Below are positions 45,431-56,880 of a DNA stretch of 64,000 nt, one piece after another. Under the pieces are notes generated by a model, which did not search any database, was not told the origin of the DNA, and saw only the letters and a list, made by a program, of their open reading frames with translations. The stretch's first letter is position 1; each line of letters starts with the position of its first letter. Origin of the DNA: Eurosta solidaginis. Taxonomy: Eukaryota; Arthropoda; Insecta; Diptera; Tephritidae. Position numbers and translations under genes: made by a program. The stretch spans positions 184,545,596 to 184,609,595 of the forward strand of contig NC_090321.1 in assembly GCF_040869045.1 (NCBI RefSeq), given 5' to 3'.

Positions 45431-48400
45431 TATGGTGTTCACGGTTAAGTTGCACAGCAGAGAGAATAAAAAACCTTCTTGGGGAGTGCCGCTGGACGTG
45501 TACGGTATTAAAGAGGAGTCTCCCAGATATACTCTTTTCATTATTTCAGCATACCTCCTGCCATCCACTTTCGGCCAGAAAGATCTTGCTACCCTGCAAG
45601 ACGTGGTGTCCGCCCAACGTTTGCTGAGCTGATTCGAGGCCCAGCTATGGAGGAGCAATCCACAGGTGGCCAGCGGGATCCCGAAATCCCTACAGCCAAC
45701 TTCACTATGGCCCGGGACCCAGATAATCTTAATTGTAATATAATTCGATGCATTCCCAAGTGAGGTCAGGCACTCCCAGACCACCCTCGATCGGACTGTA
45801 GTTGAGCTGAAGGCCGCATCCTTAATCGCAGCAACTTCCTCTTGGAATGTACTGCAGCGATCAGCCAACTTAAACTTGCGGCTTATATTTAGCTCTTGAC
45901 AAAAGACCCCCCCCCCCCCCCCACCAACCTTTCCATCCAGCTTCGACCCATCCGTGAACAAGTTAACCGGTCCAATGCCCCAGATAATTCCTCTTCCCCA
46001 CTCCTCTCTCTCTGGAATGACTGGGGTGAAGATTGTATAGGGGGCAGTTATCGGCATACAATAATCCGTTCTGTCCGAGATAAAGTCGAAACTGGTAAGA
46101 AGGCTAGAGTGTCAGCGGTCAGAAAGTCCATATCCCATATCACAAAGCCTGACCAACGACCTTGCCGCGGCCGCCTTTCCCGCAATATCTACTGGGTATA
46201 TGTTCAGCATGACGTTCAGTGCCAAGGTAGGTGTTGTTCTGAGAGCGCCACTGATACCGATAAGCGCCGTCCGTTGCACTGACACTAACATTTTGGAGGT
46301 GCTCGCCGTGTCCAGTGCTTTCCACCAGACCAGCACCCCATATAGCAGAATCGGTTTGACCACCATCTCATAAAGCCAGTGTACTACTCTTGGCGAGAGT
46401 CCCCATCTCTTTCCGATAGCCCCTCTGCAGCAGTACAAGGCAGTGGCGGCCTTCCTGGCCCGATCTTCCACATTAGGTCTCCAGGACAGTTTCTTGTCCA
46501 AAACAGTCCTCAAATATTTAACCCTATCAGAAAGTACCAACGGTAACCCTCCAATAGAGGGAGTTCTGAAATCGGGCAACTTATATCTCTTTGTGAAAAG
46601 AACCAATTCCGTTTTTTCCCGGGTTGACCGTCAATCCACATGATTCAGCCCACCTAGCCACAGTATCCAGGTAGCCCTGCAGAACATCGCGCACGGTGCC
46701 CAGAAATTTGCCTCTGACTAGGATAGCGAGGTCATCTGCATAGGCAACCACCCGACAACCATTGGCTTCCAGCTCCACAAGAAGCTCGTTGACTACCACA
46801 ACCCAGAGGAGAGGACTCACACATCTGCCTCTTAATTATGGCCCTCCCCACTTCGCTGCGACAATTCTGCCGCATAGAAATTTGCTAATAAATTTAACCA
46901 GAGCCGCCTCGACTCCTAAACCCACCAGAGCTCTTTCGGTTGCCCCCTGTAAGACATTTTTAAAAGCCCCCTCGATGCCTAGAAAGGCACCCAGAGCATA
47001 CTCTTTGTGTTCTAGGGACCCCTCTATTTGCTTTACAATCGAACGGAGAGCCGTTTCCGTCGATTTTCCCTTGCAGTACGCATGCTGTGAAGCCGACAGT
47101 AACCCCAGAGGTAGCCTTTCCCGTAGGCACAGTTCAATCAACCGCTCAAATGTCTTAAGAAGAAACGATGATTGCCTGACTGGCCTGAAATCCTTAGGTG
47201 ATACACGAGAGCTTCTGCCGGCGTTCGGAATGAAAATAACCCTAACCGTGTGCCAAGACTTCGGGATATAGTTAAGCCTGAGGCAGTTAGTATAGATGAT
47301 GGCCAACTAGCGGCAGGAAATCCCCAAAACCTTTTGAAGTTACGCAGGAATGATTCCATCCGGCCACGGAGACTTGTAGGGCTTGAACGACCCTACAGGT
47401 TACTTGACTTTCCCGTATTGGAATGGCAGGCACTTCTGCATGGCCAACGACCGTCGACCATGCAGGCGAAGATCTCTGCGCAACTGGGACATCGGGAAAA
47501 TTATTGTCCTGTAAAAGCTTTAGGGATTCCTCTCTACTCCTCGACCAGTCCCCACCATCATCTCGAAGATACCCCAGAGGAGCGGGATTCCTAGAGAGTA
47601 TTTTTCTAAGCCTCGAAGATTCATTGCAGCCTTCTACGTTTTCGCAAAAGCTTCGCCATGCTTCTCGCTTGGCTATCCTTATTTCATATTTATAATTCCC
47701 AGATTCACCTTTAGAGCTCCCAGTCCGAAGATAATTTACTCCTCCTGGCTCTGTTGAAGAGCCGCAGACTGGACGCTCTTAGGTCGTCAAGAGAATCCGA
47801 CCACCAGGGCGGCTTGCCTTCCCCCTGTAAATTTTCAATGGGCAGGACAGCTGAAAGACGCTATTGCTTGCCGAGATGAAGTTTTCCACCAGAGCGTCTA
47901 TCTCAGATTCGGACAGGTCCGAACTAAGGGTAGGCGCCGCAGGCAATAGCTCTCCCAGCTTCCTACAATACAAGTCCCAGTTAGTACTTTTAGGGTTCCT
48001 AAAAGATAATTTACCGGGACGTTCTTCCTTTACCGAGAACTGAATATATCGATGATCAGAGAAGGAGTGCTCGCTGAGAACCATCCAGCCAGATATCCGA
48101 CCTTCCAGTTCTCTACTAACCAGGGTGAGGTCCAGGACCTCCTCCCTTACCGCAGCAATAAAAGTCGGGTCATTCCCCCTATTACATATACAAAGTCCCT
48201 CATCTACAATAAAAGTAAATAAAGACTCACCTCTAGTGTTGGTATCCGAGCTTCCCCAGATGCTATGATGGGCATTAGCATCGGCACCGATGATCACGAC
48301 AACATTTCTCCGCCTTGCTTCAGCGGTGATTTCGCCCAGTATCGCAGGTGGCGGTCCCGCTACGTCCCCGTGGGGCATGTACGCTGAGACCACCCACATT

Positions 48401-49398
48401 TCATTACTTCCTCGCTCGAGGCAGACCGTGGTTACGTCAACATTGCTGAAATTAGAGAGAATAAAAGTTTTAATCTCTTTTTTAACAAGCACAAAGGATC
48501 TAGGCCTACTTGCCTCCCCATGCACCAAGGTGTTGAATTTTCCAGTCCTTAATCCAGAAATCTTACTGCCGTTACTACTCAGCCACTGCTCCTGGACAAG
48601 GACTATATCCACTCCGCCTTTTTCAAGGCAGAGCACCAAATTTGCGAAAGCCGCCTTAGAGTGCTGAAGATTGATTTGACCGATTTCCATCGAAACCGCT
48701 CTTCTTCCGCACCCCATCCTTGGCGGATTCGTGTTAGTCGTGTCCATTCTAGAAAGTCCCCCCTCAAGGCCGCTATCCGGAGCCTATTGTGTAGTCGCCC
48801 TTCAACGGTCTCGTTGTTATCTCTGCTACGCAGGGAGGCCAAGCGAGGGTTGACGCATTACCTTATGAGTAATGCGTTCAGAGCCAGACCGGACGCAAAG
48901 CGGGAAAATCTTCAACCGCACCTACACCACCAGCTTAACGGCGACGGAGCCGGAACGTACCTTGAGGCCCGCCACGGTTTTAACGGGACGTGGGCAAGTG
49001 CAGCATTAGCCTACCAGCCGTTTCGATAGGGTTTCACCTCGACCTACTAAGGTGGCAGAATACCGCACCTACCAGCCCAAAGTCATCAATTCATAAACAT
49101 AGTAAAAACCAAAGTCCCTAACAATCCAGTTCGTCACCGTTGTGTACCGATCTTGACCCTTAACAGGGTCCTCCCTCCCCTGAGCACAATGACTCAGGGG
49201 TGCGGGTTTTATCGAGTTTTCCTCTCTAGAGCCGCCATTATCAGTAGAAGCAGGGGCACCTCGTGCAGGACGTGATAACTAATCACGCGTGACATTCGTC
49301 ACTATGGCCGGTCTAAGACTGATAACAGTCCCTGATCCAGAGCCTGGAACCACTTATGATATCCAAGCCAAGTATCTTTACCCCCCCCTCCCCCCTGT
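45431..49398 (-). pseudogene. Decayed LOA/R1-like LINE with EN, RT and RNase H remnants
   Basis: Reading on the minus strand, an APE endonuclease (48747-47779) shows INLQHSKAA, VQEQW, SAYMPHGD, IIGADANAHHSIWGS and SDHRY. A frameshift near 47820 ends it where PPWWSDSLDDL should follow. RT pieces lie at 47306-46836 and 46820-46581 (VVAYADDLAILV) and at 46606-46112. RNase H lies at 46057-45428 (FTDGSKL, FQEEVAAIKDA, IIWVPGHSE). The RT motif A aspartate appears as Gly (AFLGIEGAF), the conserved PQGG of motif B is lost beside an in-frame TAA, and a C run at 45907-45922 disturbs RNase H. RNase H plus this endonuclease type suggests the LOA clade; R1 or I are alternatives. An ORF1 was not recognised in the 5' part (48.85-49.4 kb). 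Confidence 0.75.
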
Positions 49399-50063
49399 TA
49401 TGGATATTAGCGCCTAAAATGGTATTGTAGAACTTTTCATTTCACAAACAAGGTTTATTTCAGCAAACTGCAATCACCTTTGTTAACTTTCTTTCACAAT
49501 TCCGCCAAAAATTAGGCTATGATTTTGAACGCTTATACAAGCAACAGCACACATGCGCAGCAAAGCGAAGAAAACAAGACTTAGAAAAAGAAATAAATGA
49601 ATAGCCAACATAATAATCGAAGTCGAAAGAGCCTTATGTATGTTCAAAAGTAAAATTTGTAAAAATAAGTATGTATGATAAGTAAGAAAATACAAAAACC
49701 GATAGTGCGTAAAAAAAAGAACAAAATGAAATAGTGAAAAGGTTGCTTCAAGGAAAAACCACACATAAATTAGATACTGTCTCCAAAGTGACTAACTTAG
49801 TGGATTTACAAATTCATTACACGCTTCGCACCAATGGACACGAACGTTGGCGATGGCGATGGCGCTGGGCCAATTGAAAGTCAGCATTAAAAGTCAAACC
49901 ATTGCTATTTGCATAAATATTTGAATGTAAATGTGTAGCGGCAATGAGTTTCAAAATAAAACTTTTAATTAAAACAAATCAAACAAATATAAACAAACAG
50001 CAGCGGCCAAAAAAATTGGAGTGGCAATTTTTAAAAACTTGTGTGGACTAAATCCTCTATTTT
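49399..50063. other. Unassigned DNA
   Basis: No gene or repeat end was recognised. A C-rich stretch at 49381-49397 marks the change from the GC-richer LINE to A/T-rich DNA. Confidence 0.4.
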
Positions 50064-51837
50064 TATACTCAGTTGAGCAGAGCTCACAGATTATATTAAG
50101 TTTGATTGGATAACGGTTGGTTGTACATATATAAAGGAATCGAGATAGATATAGACTTCCATATATCAAAATAATCAGGATCGAAAAAAAATTTGATTGA
50201 GCCATGTCCGTCCGTCCGTCCGTTAACACGATAACTTGAGTAAATTTTGATGTATCTTGATGAAATTTGGTATGTAGGTTCCTGAGCACTTATCTCAGAT
50301 CGCTATTTAAAATGAACGATATCGGACTAGAACCACACCCATTTTTTCGATATCGAAAATTTCGAAAAACCGAAAAAGTGCGATAATTCATTACAAAAGA
50401 CCGATAAAGCGACAAAACTTGGTAGATGAGTTGAACTTATGACGCAAAATAGAAAATTAGTAAAATTTTGGACAATAGGCGTGGCACCGCCCACTTTTAT
50501 AAGAAGGTAATTTAAAACTTTTGCAAGCTGTAATTTGGCAGTCGTTGAAGATATCATGATGAAATTTGGCAGGAACGTTACTCTTATTACTATATGTACG
50601 ATTAATAAAAATTAGCAAAATCGGAGAAGGAACACGCCCACTTTTAAAAAAAAATTTTTTTTAAAGTAAAATTTTAACAAAAAATTTAATATCTTTACAG
50701 TATATAAGTAAATTATGTCAAGATTCAACTCCAGTAATGATATGGTGCAACAAAATACAAAAATAAAAGAAACTTTAAAAATGGGCGTGGCTCCGCCCTT
50801 TTTCATTTAATTTGTCTAGGATACTTTTAACGCCATAAGACGAACAAAAATTAACCAATCCTTTTGAAATTTGGTAGGGACATAGATTTTATGGCGTTAA
50901 CTGTTTTCTGTGAAAATGGGCGAAATCGGTTGATGTCACGCCCAGTTTTTATACACAGTCGTCCGTCTGTCCTTCCGCATGGCCGTTAACACGATAACTT
51001 GAGCAAAAATCGATATATCTTTACTAAACTCAGTTCACGTACTTATCTGAACTCACTTTATTTTGGTATGAAAAATGAACGAAATCCGACTATGACCACG
51101 CCCACTTTTTCGATATCGAAAATTACGAAAAATGAAAAAAATGCCATAATTCTATACCAAATACGAAAAAAGGGATGAAATATGTTAAGGTAATTGGATT
51201 GTTTTATTGACGCGAAATATAACTTTATAAAATGGTTGTGACACCTACCATATTAAGTAGAAGAAAATGAAAAAGTTCTGCAGGGCGAAATAAAAAACCC
51301 TTAAAATCTTGGCAGGTATTACATATATAAATAAATTAGCGGTATCCAACAGATGATGTTCTGGGTCACCCTGGTCCACATGTTGGTCGATATCTGGAAA
51401 ACGCCTTCACATATACAACTACCACCACTCCCTTTTAAAACTCTCATTAATACCTTTAATTTGATACCCATATCGTACAAACTCATTCTAGAGTCACCCC
51501 TGGTGCACCTTTATGGCGATATTTCGAAAAGGCGAACACCTATAGAACGAAGGCCCACTGCCTTTTAAAAATACTCATTAACACCTTTCATTTGATACCC
51601 ATATCGTACAAACAAAGTCTAGAGTCACCCCTGGTCCAGAAAGGCCCACTCCCTCTTAAAATACTCATTAACTCCTTTCGTTTGATACCCATATTGCACA
51701 AACGAATTCTAGCGTCACCCCTGGCGCACCTTTATGGCGATATCTCGAAACGGCGTCCACCTGTGGAACTAAGGATTACTCCCTTTTAAAATACTCATTA
51801 ACACCTTTCATTTGATACCCATAATAGTGGAAATAAA

Positions 51838-54093
51838 ATGCTGGATTTGGTATTTGTGGATGGCTCGGTGGGTACTGCCCTTACGCAAATACCACCTTTA
51901 TCCCTTCCAGAAGACCCTCTTCACCCTACGCTAGAGATATCACTTGATATCAGCCTACCCCGTAGGATTCAAGTACAGTCTCGTCCCCGATCTAGATGCT
52001 TCTACAAAACGAATTTCATTATGCTCAATGATCTGTTGGCTTCCCATGATTGGTCGGATCTCTATGCTTGCACTGATGTCGATTCGGCTATCTCTATATT
52101 TTACAGTACGCTTGATAGCTTCTTTAATACCTGCATTCCTACTCGCTATACCCTATGTTCGAATAAGCCCCCTTGGTTTTCAAGGCAAATTATCAGACTT
52201 AATAACATCAAATCTAGGCTTTATAAGAGGTTCAAGAAATCTGGAGCATCTGCAGACCTCTCTAAATATCTAATAGCTCGTTCTAAATTTCATCGTCTTA
52301 ATCAGCTTTGTTATAAAAATTACTTGAGTTGTTGTAAAGCCCAATTTTTTAGAAATCCAAAAAAGTTTTACAGTTTCGTAAATTCAAAGCGGAAAACTTC
52401 TGGGTATCCTTCCTCATTAACCTTTGGAGGTAAAAAAGCTTGCACTGATGACGACGTTGCTGAACTATTTTCTGAGTTCTTTAAGTCCACGTATTCATCC
52501 AGTGGTTTTCATTCTGGTCAATATCCCTATCGCTTAGATAGCTCGAATTACATTAGGAATCCTGCTATTGATGGTAATATTGTTCTTCAGAGTCTTCAAT
52601 CTTTGAAGCCCACCTTTTCTCCGGGACCGGACGGTGTTCCTAGTTGCGTGCTTAGGTACTGCGCCGAAAACATGTATGAGCCTATTTTAAAATTATTTGA
52701 GCTATCTCTGGGATCTGCGTCATTCCCGGCACTTTGGAAACAGTCTTTTATTATACCCCTGCATAAAAAAGGTAGTAGGTCAAAAGTTGAAAACTACAGG
52801 GGTATTGTTAAACTTTCAGTCATTCCTAAAGTCTTTGAACAGATTGTTACTAGTCAACTCCAATATCAGTGTTCTAGTCTTTTATCTCCATGCCAACACG
52901 GTTTTATTCGTCAAAGGTCAACCACTACAAATTTGCTTGTATTCACCTCTATAGTTATGGAAGGATTTTTAGCGAACAAGCAAACGGATGTCATCTACAC
53001 GGACTTCAGCAAAGCATTTGATACCGTCAACCACGAGTTGCTTATTCATAAGCTTGATTTACTGGGCTTTCCGTTTCACCTATTAATGTGGCTGAAAAGC
53101 TATCTTTCTAACCGGACCCAAAAAGTCCTGTTCAAGTGCAATCTGTCGGAATCGTTCGGAGTTTCCTTCGGCGTACCCCAGGGAAGTCATCTAGGCCCTT
53201 TGCTCTTTGCCCTTTTCATTAATGACTTGCCACAGACAATATTATATTCCCATACTATAATGTATGCGGATGATGTAAAACTTTGCTACACTTACTGTCC
53301 TACCGATGTGAGTTCCTTGGATCTTCTTCAGGCCGACTTGGACTCGTTCCAATGTTGGTGCACAACAAATTTATTAGCTTTAAATTGCTCTAAATGTAAG
53401 CATATGACATTTCACCGAGTGAAGCCAGCATTGAAATCTTATGTAATAGATGGTACGCCTTTGGAGCGTATATCTATTGCAAATGATCTAGGTGTCCTTT
53501 TTGATCCGAAATTGAATTTTAACATGCATATTTCATCTATAGCCAACAAAGCGTTGGGTTTACTTGGATTTGTTAAAAGATGGGCTAAAGAGTTCGATGA
53601 TCCGTACCTCACTAAGGTTCTTTACACATCGCTGGTTCGTCCAATACTCGAGTATTGCTCATGCGTTTGGTCCCCTGTTTCTCAAAATCATATAAAGCGT
53701 CTTGAGTCAGTTCAAAAGCAATTTTTGATATTTGCATTGCGCGGCCTTAATTGGGACTCAAGTCTCCACCTTCCTCCATACAGAAGTAGACTTCTTCTTA
53801 TTAACTTACCCACTCTGGAAAATCGGAGAATATTACTGGGGGTATTGTTCATCCATAAGCTCATTATTGGAGAAATTGATTCCGCGGACCTCCTCAGCCG
53901 CTTGTTTTTTGCGGTTCCCCCTAGAGTATCCAGACACTACGTTCCTTTCTATTTACCCCTTTGTCGACGAAACTTTGCTAAAAATAATCCTTTTCTTATC
54001 TGGTGCGCGCACTACAATGACTTGTATAGCTGCATCAGTCTTGAATGTACTTTTGCCACTATACGTAATGCAATACTTGCCTATCTAATTTAA
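51838..54093 (+). CDS. LINE ORF2 fragment: reverse transcriptase, open for 751 codons
   Basis: The frame is already open at the insertion boundary (SGNK before the first Met), so the Met at 51838 is internal to a truncated ORF2. Residues 2-6 (LDLVF) and the later DPLHP correspond to the C-terminal end of an APE-type endonuclease. RT motifs follow in order: SPGPDGVP, IIPLHKKGSRSKVENYRGI, QHGFIRQRSTTTNLL, YTDFSKAFD (387-395), GVPQGS (445-450), YADD (476-479) and LGVLFDPKLNF. All RT catalytic Asp residues are present and there is no stop. No RNase H is seen; the tail resembles the CR1/Jockey group. Lacking a promoter and most of the endonuclease, the copy should not mobilise by itself. Clade is uncertain. 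Confidence 0.85.
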   Translation: MLDLVFVDGSVGTALTQIPPLSLPEDPLHPTLEISLDISLPRRIQVQSRPRSRCFYKTNFIMLNDLLASHDWSDLYACTDVDSAISIFYSTLDSFFNTCIPTRYTLCSNKPPWFSRQIIRLNNIKSRLYKRFKKSGASADLSKYLIARSKFHRLNQLCYKNYLSCCKAQFFRNPKKFYSFVNSKRKTSGYPSSLTFGGKKACTDDDVAELFSEFFKSTYSSSGFHSGQYPYRLDSSNYIRNPAIDGNIVLQSLQSLKPTFSPGPDGVPSCVLRYCAENMYEPILKLFELSLGSASFPALWKQSFIIPLHKKGSRSKVENYRGIVKLSVIPKVFEQIVTSQLQYQCSSLLSPCQHGFIRQRSTTTNLLVFTSIVMEGFLANKQTDVIYTDFSKAFDTVNHELLIHKLDLLGFPFHLLMWLKSYLSNRTQKVLFKCNLSESFGVSFGVPQGSHLGPLLFALFINDLPQTILYSHTIMYADDVKLCYTYCPTDVSSLDLLQADLDSFQCWCTTNLLALNCSKCKHMTFHRVKPALKSYVIDGTPLERISIANDLGVLFDPKLNFNMHISSIANKALGLLGFVKRWAKEFDDPYLTKVLYTSLVRPILEYCSCVWSPVSQNHIKRLESVQKQFLIFALRGLNWDSSLHLPPYRSRLLLINLPTLENRRILLGVLFIHKLIIGEIDSADLLSRLFFAVPPRVSRHYVPFYLPLCRRNFAKNNPFLIWCAHYNDLYSCISLECTFATIRNAILAYLI

Positions 54094-54217
54094 GAGATAG
54101 AAGCTAATTTAATTTGCCGGCTTTTTATTCCTTCGATAAAAAACAGGAACTATCTCGCTTAAGGATGGAGGAACATTTATCAACATGTATCATTAAGAAG
54201 GAACAAGACAGTACTGT

Positions 54218-54529
54218 GTTGATTGGAATCTGGTGCGTTCCAACAACGTAAAAAACATGCTTTTTCATGAGTCACTGACCGGAATCGTATGCATTCCGGC
54301 AGTATAATCTTATGGGTCAGGCATCGAGCTGATTGGAATCCGGTGCATTCCAACAACACAGGTCATGTTACTTTTTTATGCCTTGTGATGGCGTATCCTC
54401 ATTACACTACCCTTAGCACTGCCGTATTCCCATGACATGCTGATTGGAATCTTGTTGCATTCCAACAGGGATATTGGAATCCACTGCATTCCGAAATCAT
54501 GCTGAGCGGAATCTGATGCATTCCGCCAG
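54218..54529 (+). ncRNA. Six-hairpin structured segment in the LINE 3' region
   Basis: Six stem-loops share a lower stem of 2-4 bp, a bulged A, an upper stem around GGAAT/ATTCC, and a 7-9 nt loop usually ending in TGC. Upper stems lie at 54223-54228/54238-54243, 54279-54285/54293-54299, 54333-54339/54347-54353, 54444-54450/54459-54465, 54474-54480/54488-54494 and 54506-54512/54520-54526. Paired positions covary (TTGG/CCAA, CCGG/CCGG, GCGG/CCGC). It is presumably part of the LINE RNA rather than a separate gene. Confidence 0.75.
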
Positions 54530-55032
54530 TATAAGATTTCGGCATAAGATCTTATTTCTGCTCATATTTCTTATTATAATTATATTCTGAAATTAAATAG
54601 TAATGTTCATTAATATTTCTTTGTTTGTAATATAACATTGTTGAAAGCTCGATATATCTTAAATTTTATCATTTGAGTTGTATATTTATATATCTTTTAT
54701 ATTATGCAGTCGACCATAGTTTGTCGTCGACTTTAAATAATAAATAAATAAATAAAATTTGATACCCATATCGTACAAACGCATTCTAGAGTCAACCCTG
54801 TTCCACCTTTATGGCTATATCCCTAAATGGCGTCCACCTATAGAACTATGGCCCACTCCCTCATAAAATACTCTTTAATGCCTTTCATTTGATACACATG
54901 TCATACAAACACATTCCAGGGTTTCCCTCGGTTCATTTTCCTACATGGTTATTTTCCCTTATGTTGTCACCATAGCTCTCAACTGAGTATGTAATGTTCG
55001 GTTACACCCGAACTTAACCTTCCTTACTTGTT

Positions 55033-55572
55033 TTGGATAGTTTGGGATAAAAGGTTCAAGAATTTTGGAACCGAAACTATGCAGAACCAATTTCAGAAAT
55101 TTTTTTGTAAAAATTCGAGAAAATTTAACAGAAGTTTCGAACTTTTTATTCAGACTACTCTGAATTGTTTTGAGTGTGGCCTTTTGTGGCCCAGTCAAAT
55201 TTAGACTATAAAAGTACAAGAAATCAAAAGGGTGTTTCAGATTTTCTTCCATATGATATAAAGCATTCCGTTTGGAAGAAACTCTGAAACATCCTGGGGA
55301 AAAAGATAAAAAATTAGAGTGAATTTTAAGAGACATATATGTAACTTGGTCTTTCTTGGAGCCATTTTCACCAGTTCAGACAGTCTAAATTTTTCGAAAT
55401 TTTCGTTTTCCCTATGCTAACTGAAGCTTCGCGTCTAAGTTAAGTTCAGGGAAAAAATGTAAACAAGAGTCAGATGTTTTGCTTGTTTTCGAGTATTCAC
55501 AATAGATTTTTGCGATTTTTTTCTATAAAATATTCACAATTAATTTTTTTTTTTTTTTATTCACAATTATTT
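55033..55572. other. Unassigned DNA between HINE 7 and the next element
   Basis: No gene seen. The decamer TATTCACAAT recurs near 55494, 55530 and 55558. Confidence 0.4.
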
Positions 55573-55980
55573 TGTTGTTGTTGTTATTGTAGCGATAAAG
55601 ACACTCCCCGAAGGCTTTGGGAAGTGTTAACCCTTATTGATGGTCTTTCGTTGGATGCAGATCCGGTACTTCCCGGTGCCAAGCCCGACCATCCCGGGAA
55701 CGATTTGTTATGACCACATGCGACCATCTAGGCCATACCGTCCGCCCACTCCTAGATGCATGAGGAGTTCGGGGTCGCCAGAGCTTCGGTTGTTAATGAA
55801 ACAGGATTCGCCACGGATAGCTGAGGTTGACAATTGGGTTGTGGAAGCTATATATTGCGCTGGTAACCTCTTGAGAGGGTTGCGCTACACAACCCCTTGA
55901 ATCCATTTGGTATTTTAGTCGCCTCTTACGACAGGCATACCTACCGCGGGTATATTCTAACCCCCTAACCCGCTGGGGAG
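55573..55980 (-). mobile_element. (CAA)n-tailed short retroelement
   Basis: On the minus strand it starts TCCCCAGCGGGTTAGGGGG, contains GCCTGTCGTAAGAGGCGAC and ends in an AACAACAACAA tail. Flanks ATTCACAATTAT (55559-55570) and ATTCACTATTAT (55981-55992) match at 11 of 12 bases, suggesting a target duplication. It encodes no recognisable protein. I recall similar sequences as common in tephritid genomes but cannot name the family. Confidence 0.65.
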
Positions 55981-55992
55981 ATTCACTATTAT

Positions 55993-56559
55993 CAAATTAA
56001 CCGGTGGTAACTGGAGATGGTGAAAACGTTCCTTAGACATTAAAATTGATCAGCCTACAAAATTATTTATATTTCAAAAAAATTCAGAAAACTTTTAATT
56101 AAAAATTCGAAATTTTGGTAAAGGTTTTCAACATCTCAAAATTTTTCGAAATGTTTCTGAGATTGGTTTGCACAGCTTCAGTTACAGCATTCATTGACAA
56201 TTTTTTTTGTATTTGTCGAAAAAAAAATTTTTATTACAAAATTTTATCAAAATTGCCGCTGCTATTTTTATGTTCGCTGCTGTATATGAAAGAAAAAACA
56301 GAAATACATTGAGGGACTTATGAGACTTTCTATATCTTTTCACTTAAAAAATGCTTGCACTTTACACCAACCAACATTTTTACTTTTCCTCTCCCGCTAA
56401 CTGTAACCCGACAAAACAGGTATTTCTAACGACACCCTCGCAGTAAACGGAGGAGAGGACTTATAAAAATTAGAAGACTGGAACTACTTTGGTGATCTCA
56501 ATTGAAGGAAAAGAAGGAAAGTAAAGGAACTGAAATTTGCTACCGATAACCAAGCGTAT
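55993..56559. other. Unassigned A/T-rich DNA
   Basis: No gene, repeat end or RNA gene recognised. Confidence 0.4.
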
Positions 56560-56880
56560 CAATTTTGTATAGACCCTTGATGGATAACTTATCGAAAAGT
56601 TATCGGCAAGTGTGTAAAAAAAAATCCATTTTTCATCGAAAATTTGTCGATTCGTTTTGGGAAAATTGTCAACTTTATCGATCATTTTTTGATTTCCCGT
56701 CAAAAAGTTGTCGTTTTGTTATCGATTTGTTACCAAAAATTTATCGATTTGTTTTCGAAAAGATATCGGTTTGTTATTAAAAAATAATCGATGATCTGTT
56801 TATAAGCTATCGATATGCTGTCAAAAAATTTCGATTTTTGATCGAAGAGCTAGAGATTTACTATTGTAGTATTACAAATT
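56560..56880 (+). repeat. Degenerate ~22-bp minisatellite rich in TATCGAT
   Basis: Anchors ttatcgattt (about 56718, 56741), atatcggttt (56762) and ctatcgatat (56808) recur at about 22-bp spacing with AAAAG/TTTG between. It is the same family as 1-420 and 63.48-64.0 kb. Confidence 0.65.

Larger units (their letters stand above)
51824..54756 (+). mobile_element. 5'-truncated CR1/Jockey-type LINE with perfect 14-bp target duplication
   Basis: The 2,933-bp insert is flanked by ATTTGATACCCATA at 51810-51823 and 54757-54770, both within the HINE unit. It contains one long frame and a ~660-bp 3' region with six similar hairpins, and ends in a TAAA-type tail. Truncation inside the endonuclease and an intact duplication indicate a recent target-primed insertion. 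Confidence 0.9.
50064..55032 (+). mobile_element. HINE copy 7, interrupted by a LINE
   Basis: TATACTCAGTTGAGCAGAGC start and ccgaacttaaccttccttacttgt end. The short core (about 5 units, 51400-51823 and 54757-54950) is split by the LINE at 51824-54756. Confidence 0.85.

Noticed and set aside
46762..47271. + strand ORFs across the 45.4-49.4 kb LINE
   Set aside because: They oppose EN/RT/RNase H motifs readable on the minus strand, so the + strand frames are shadows.
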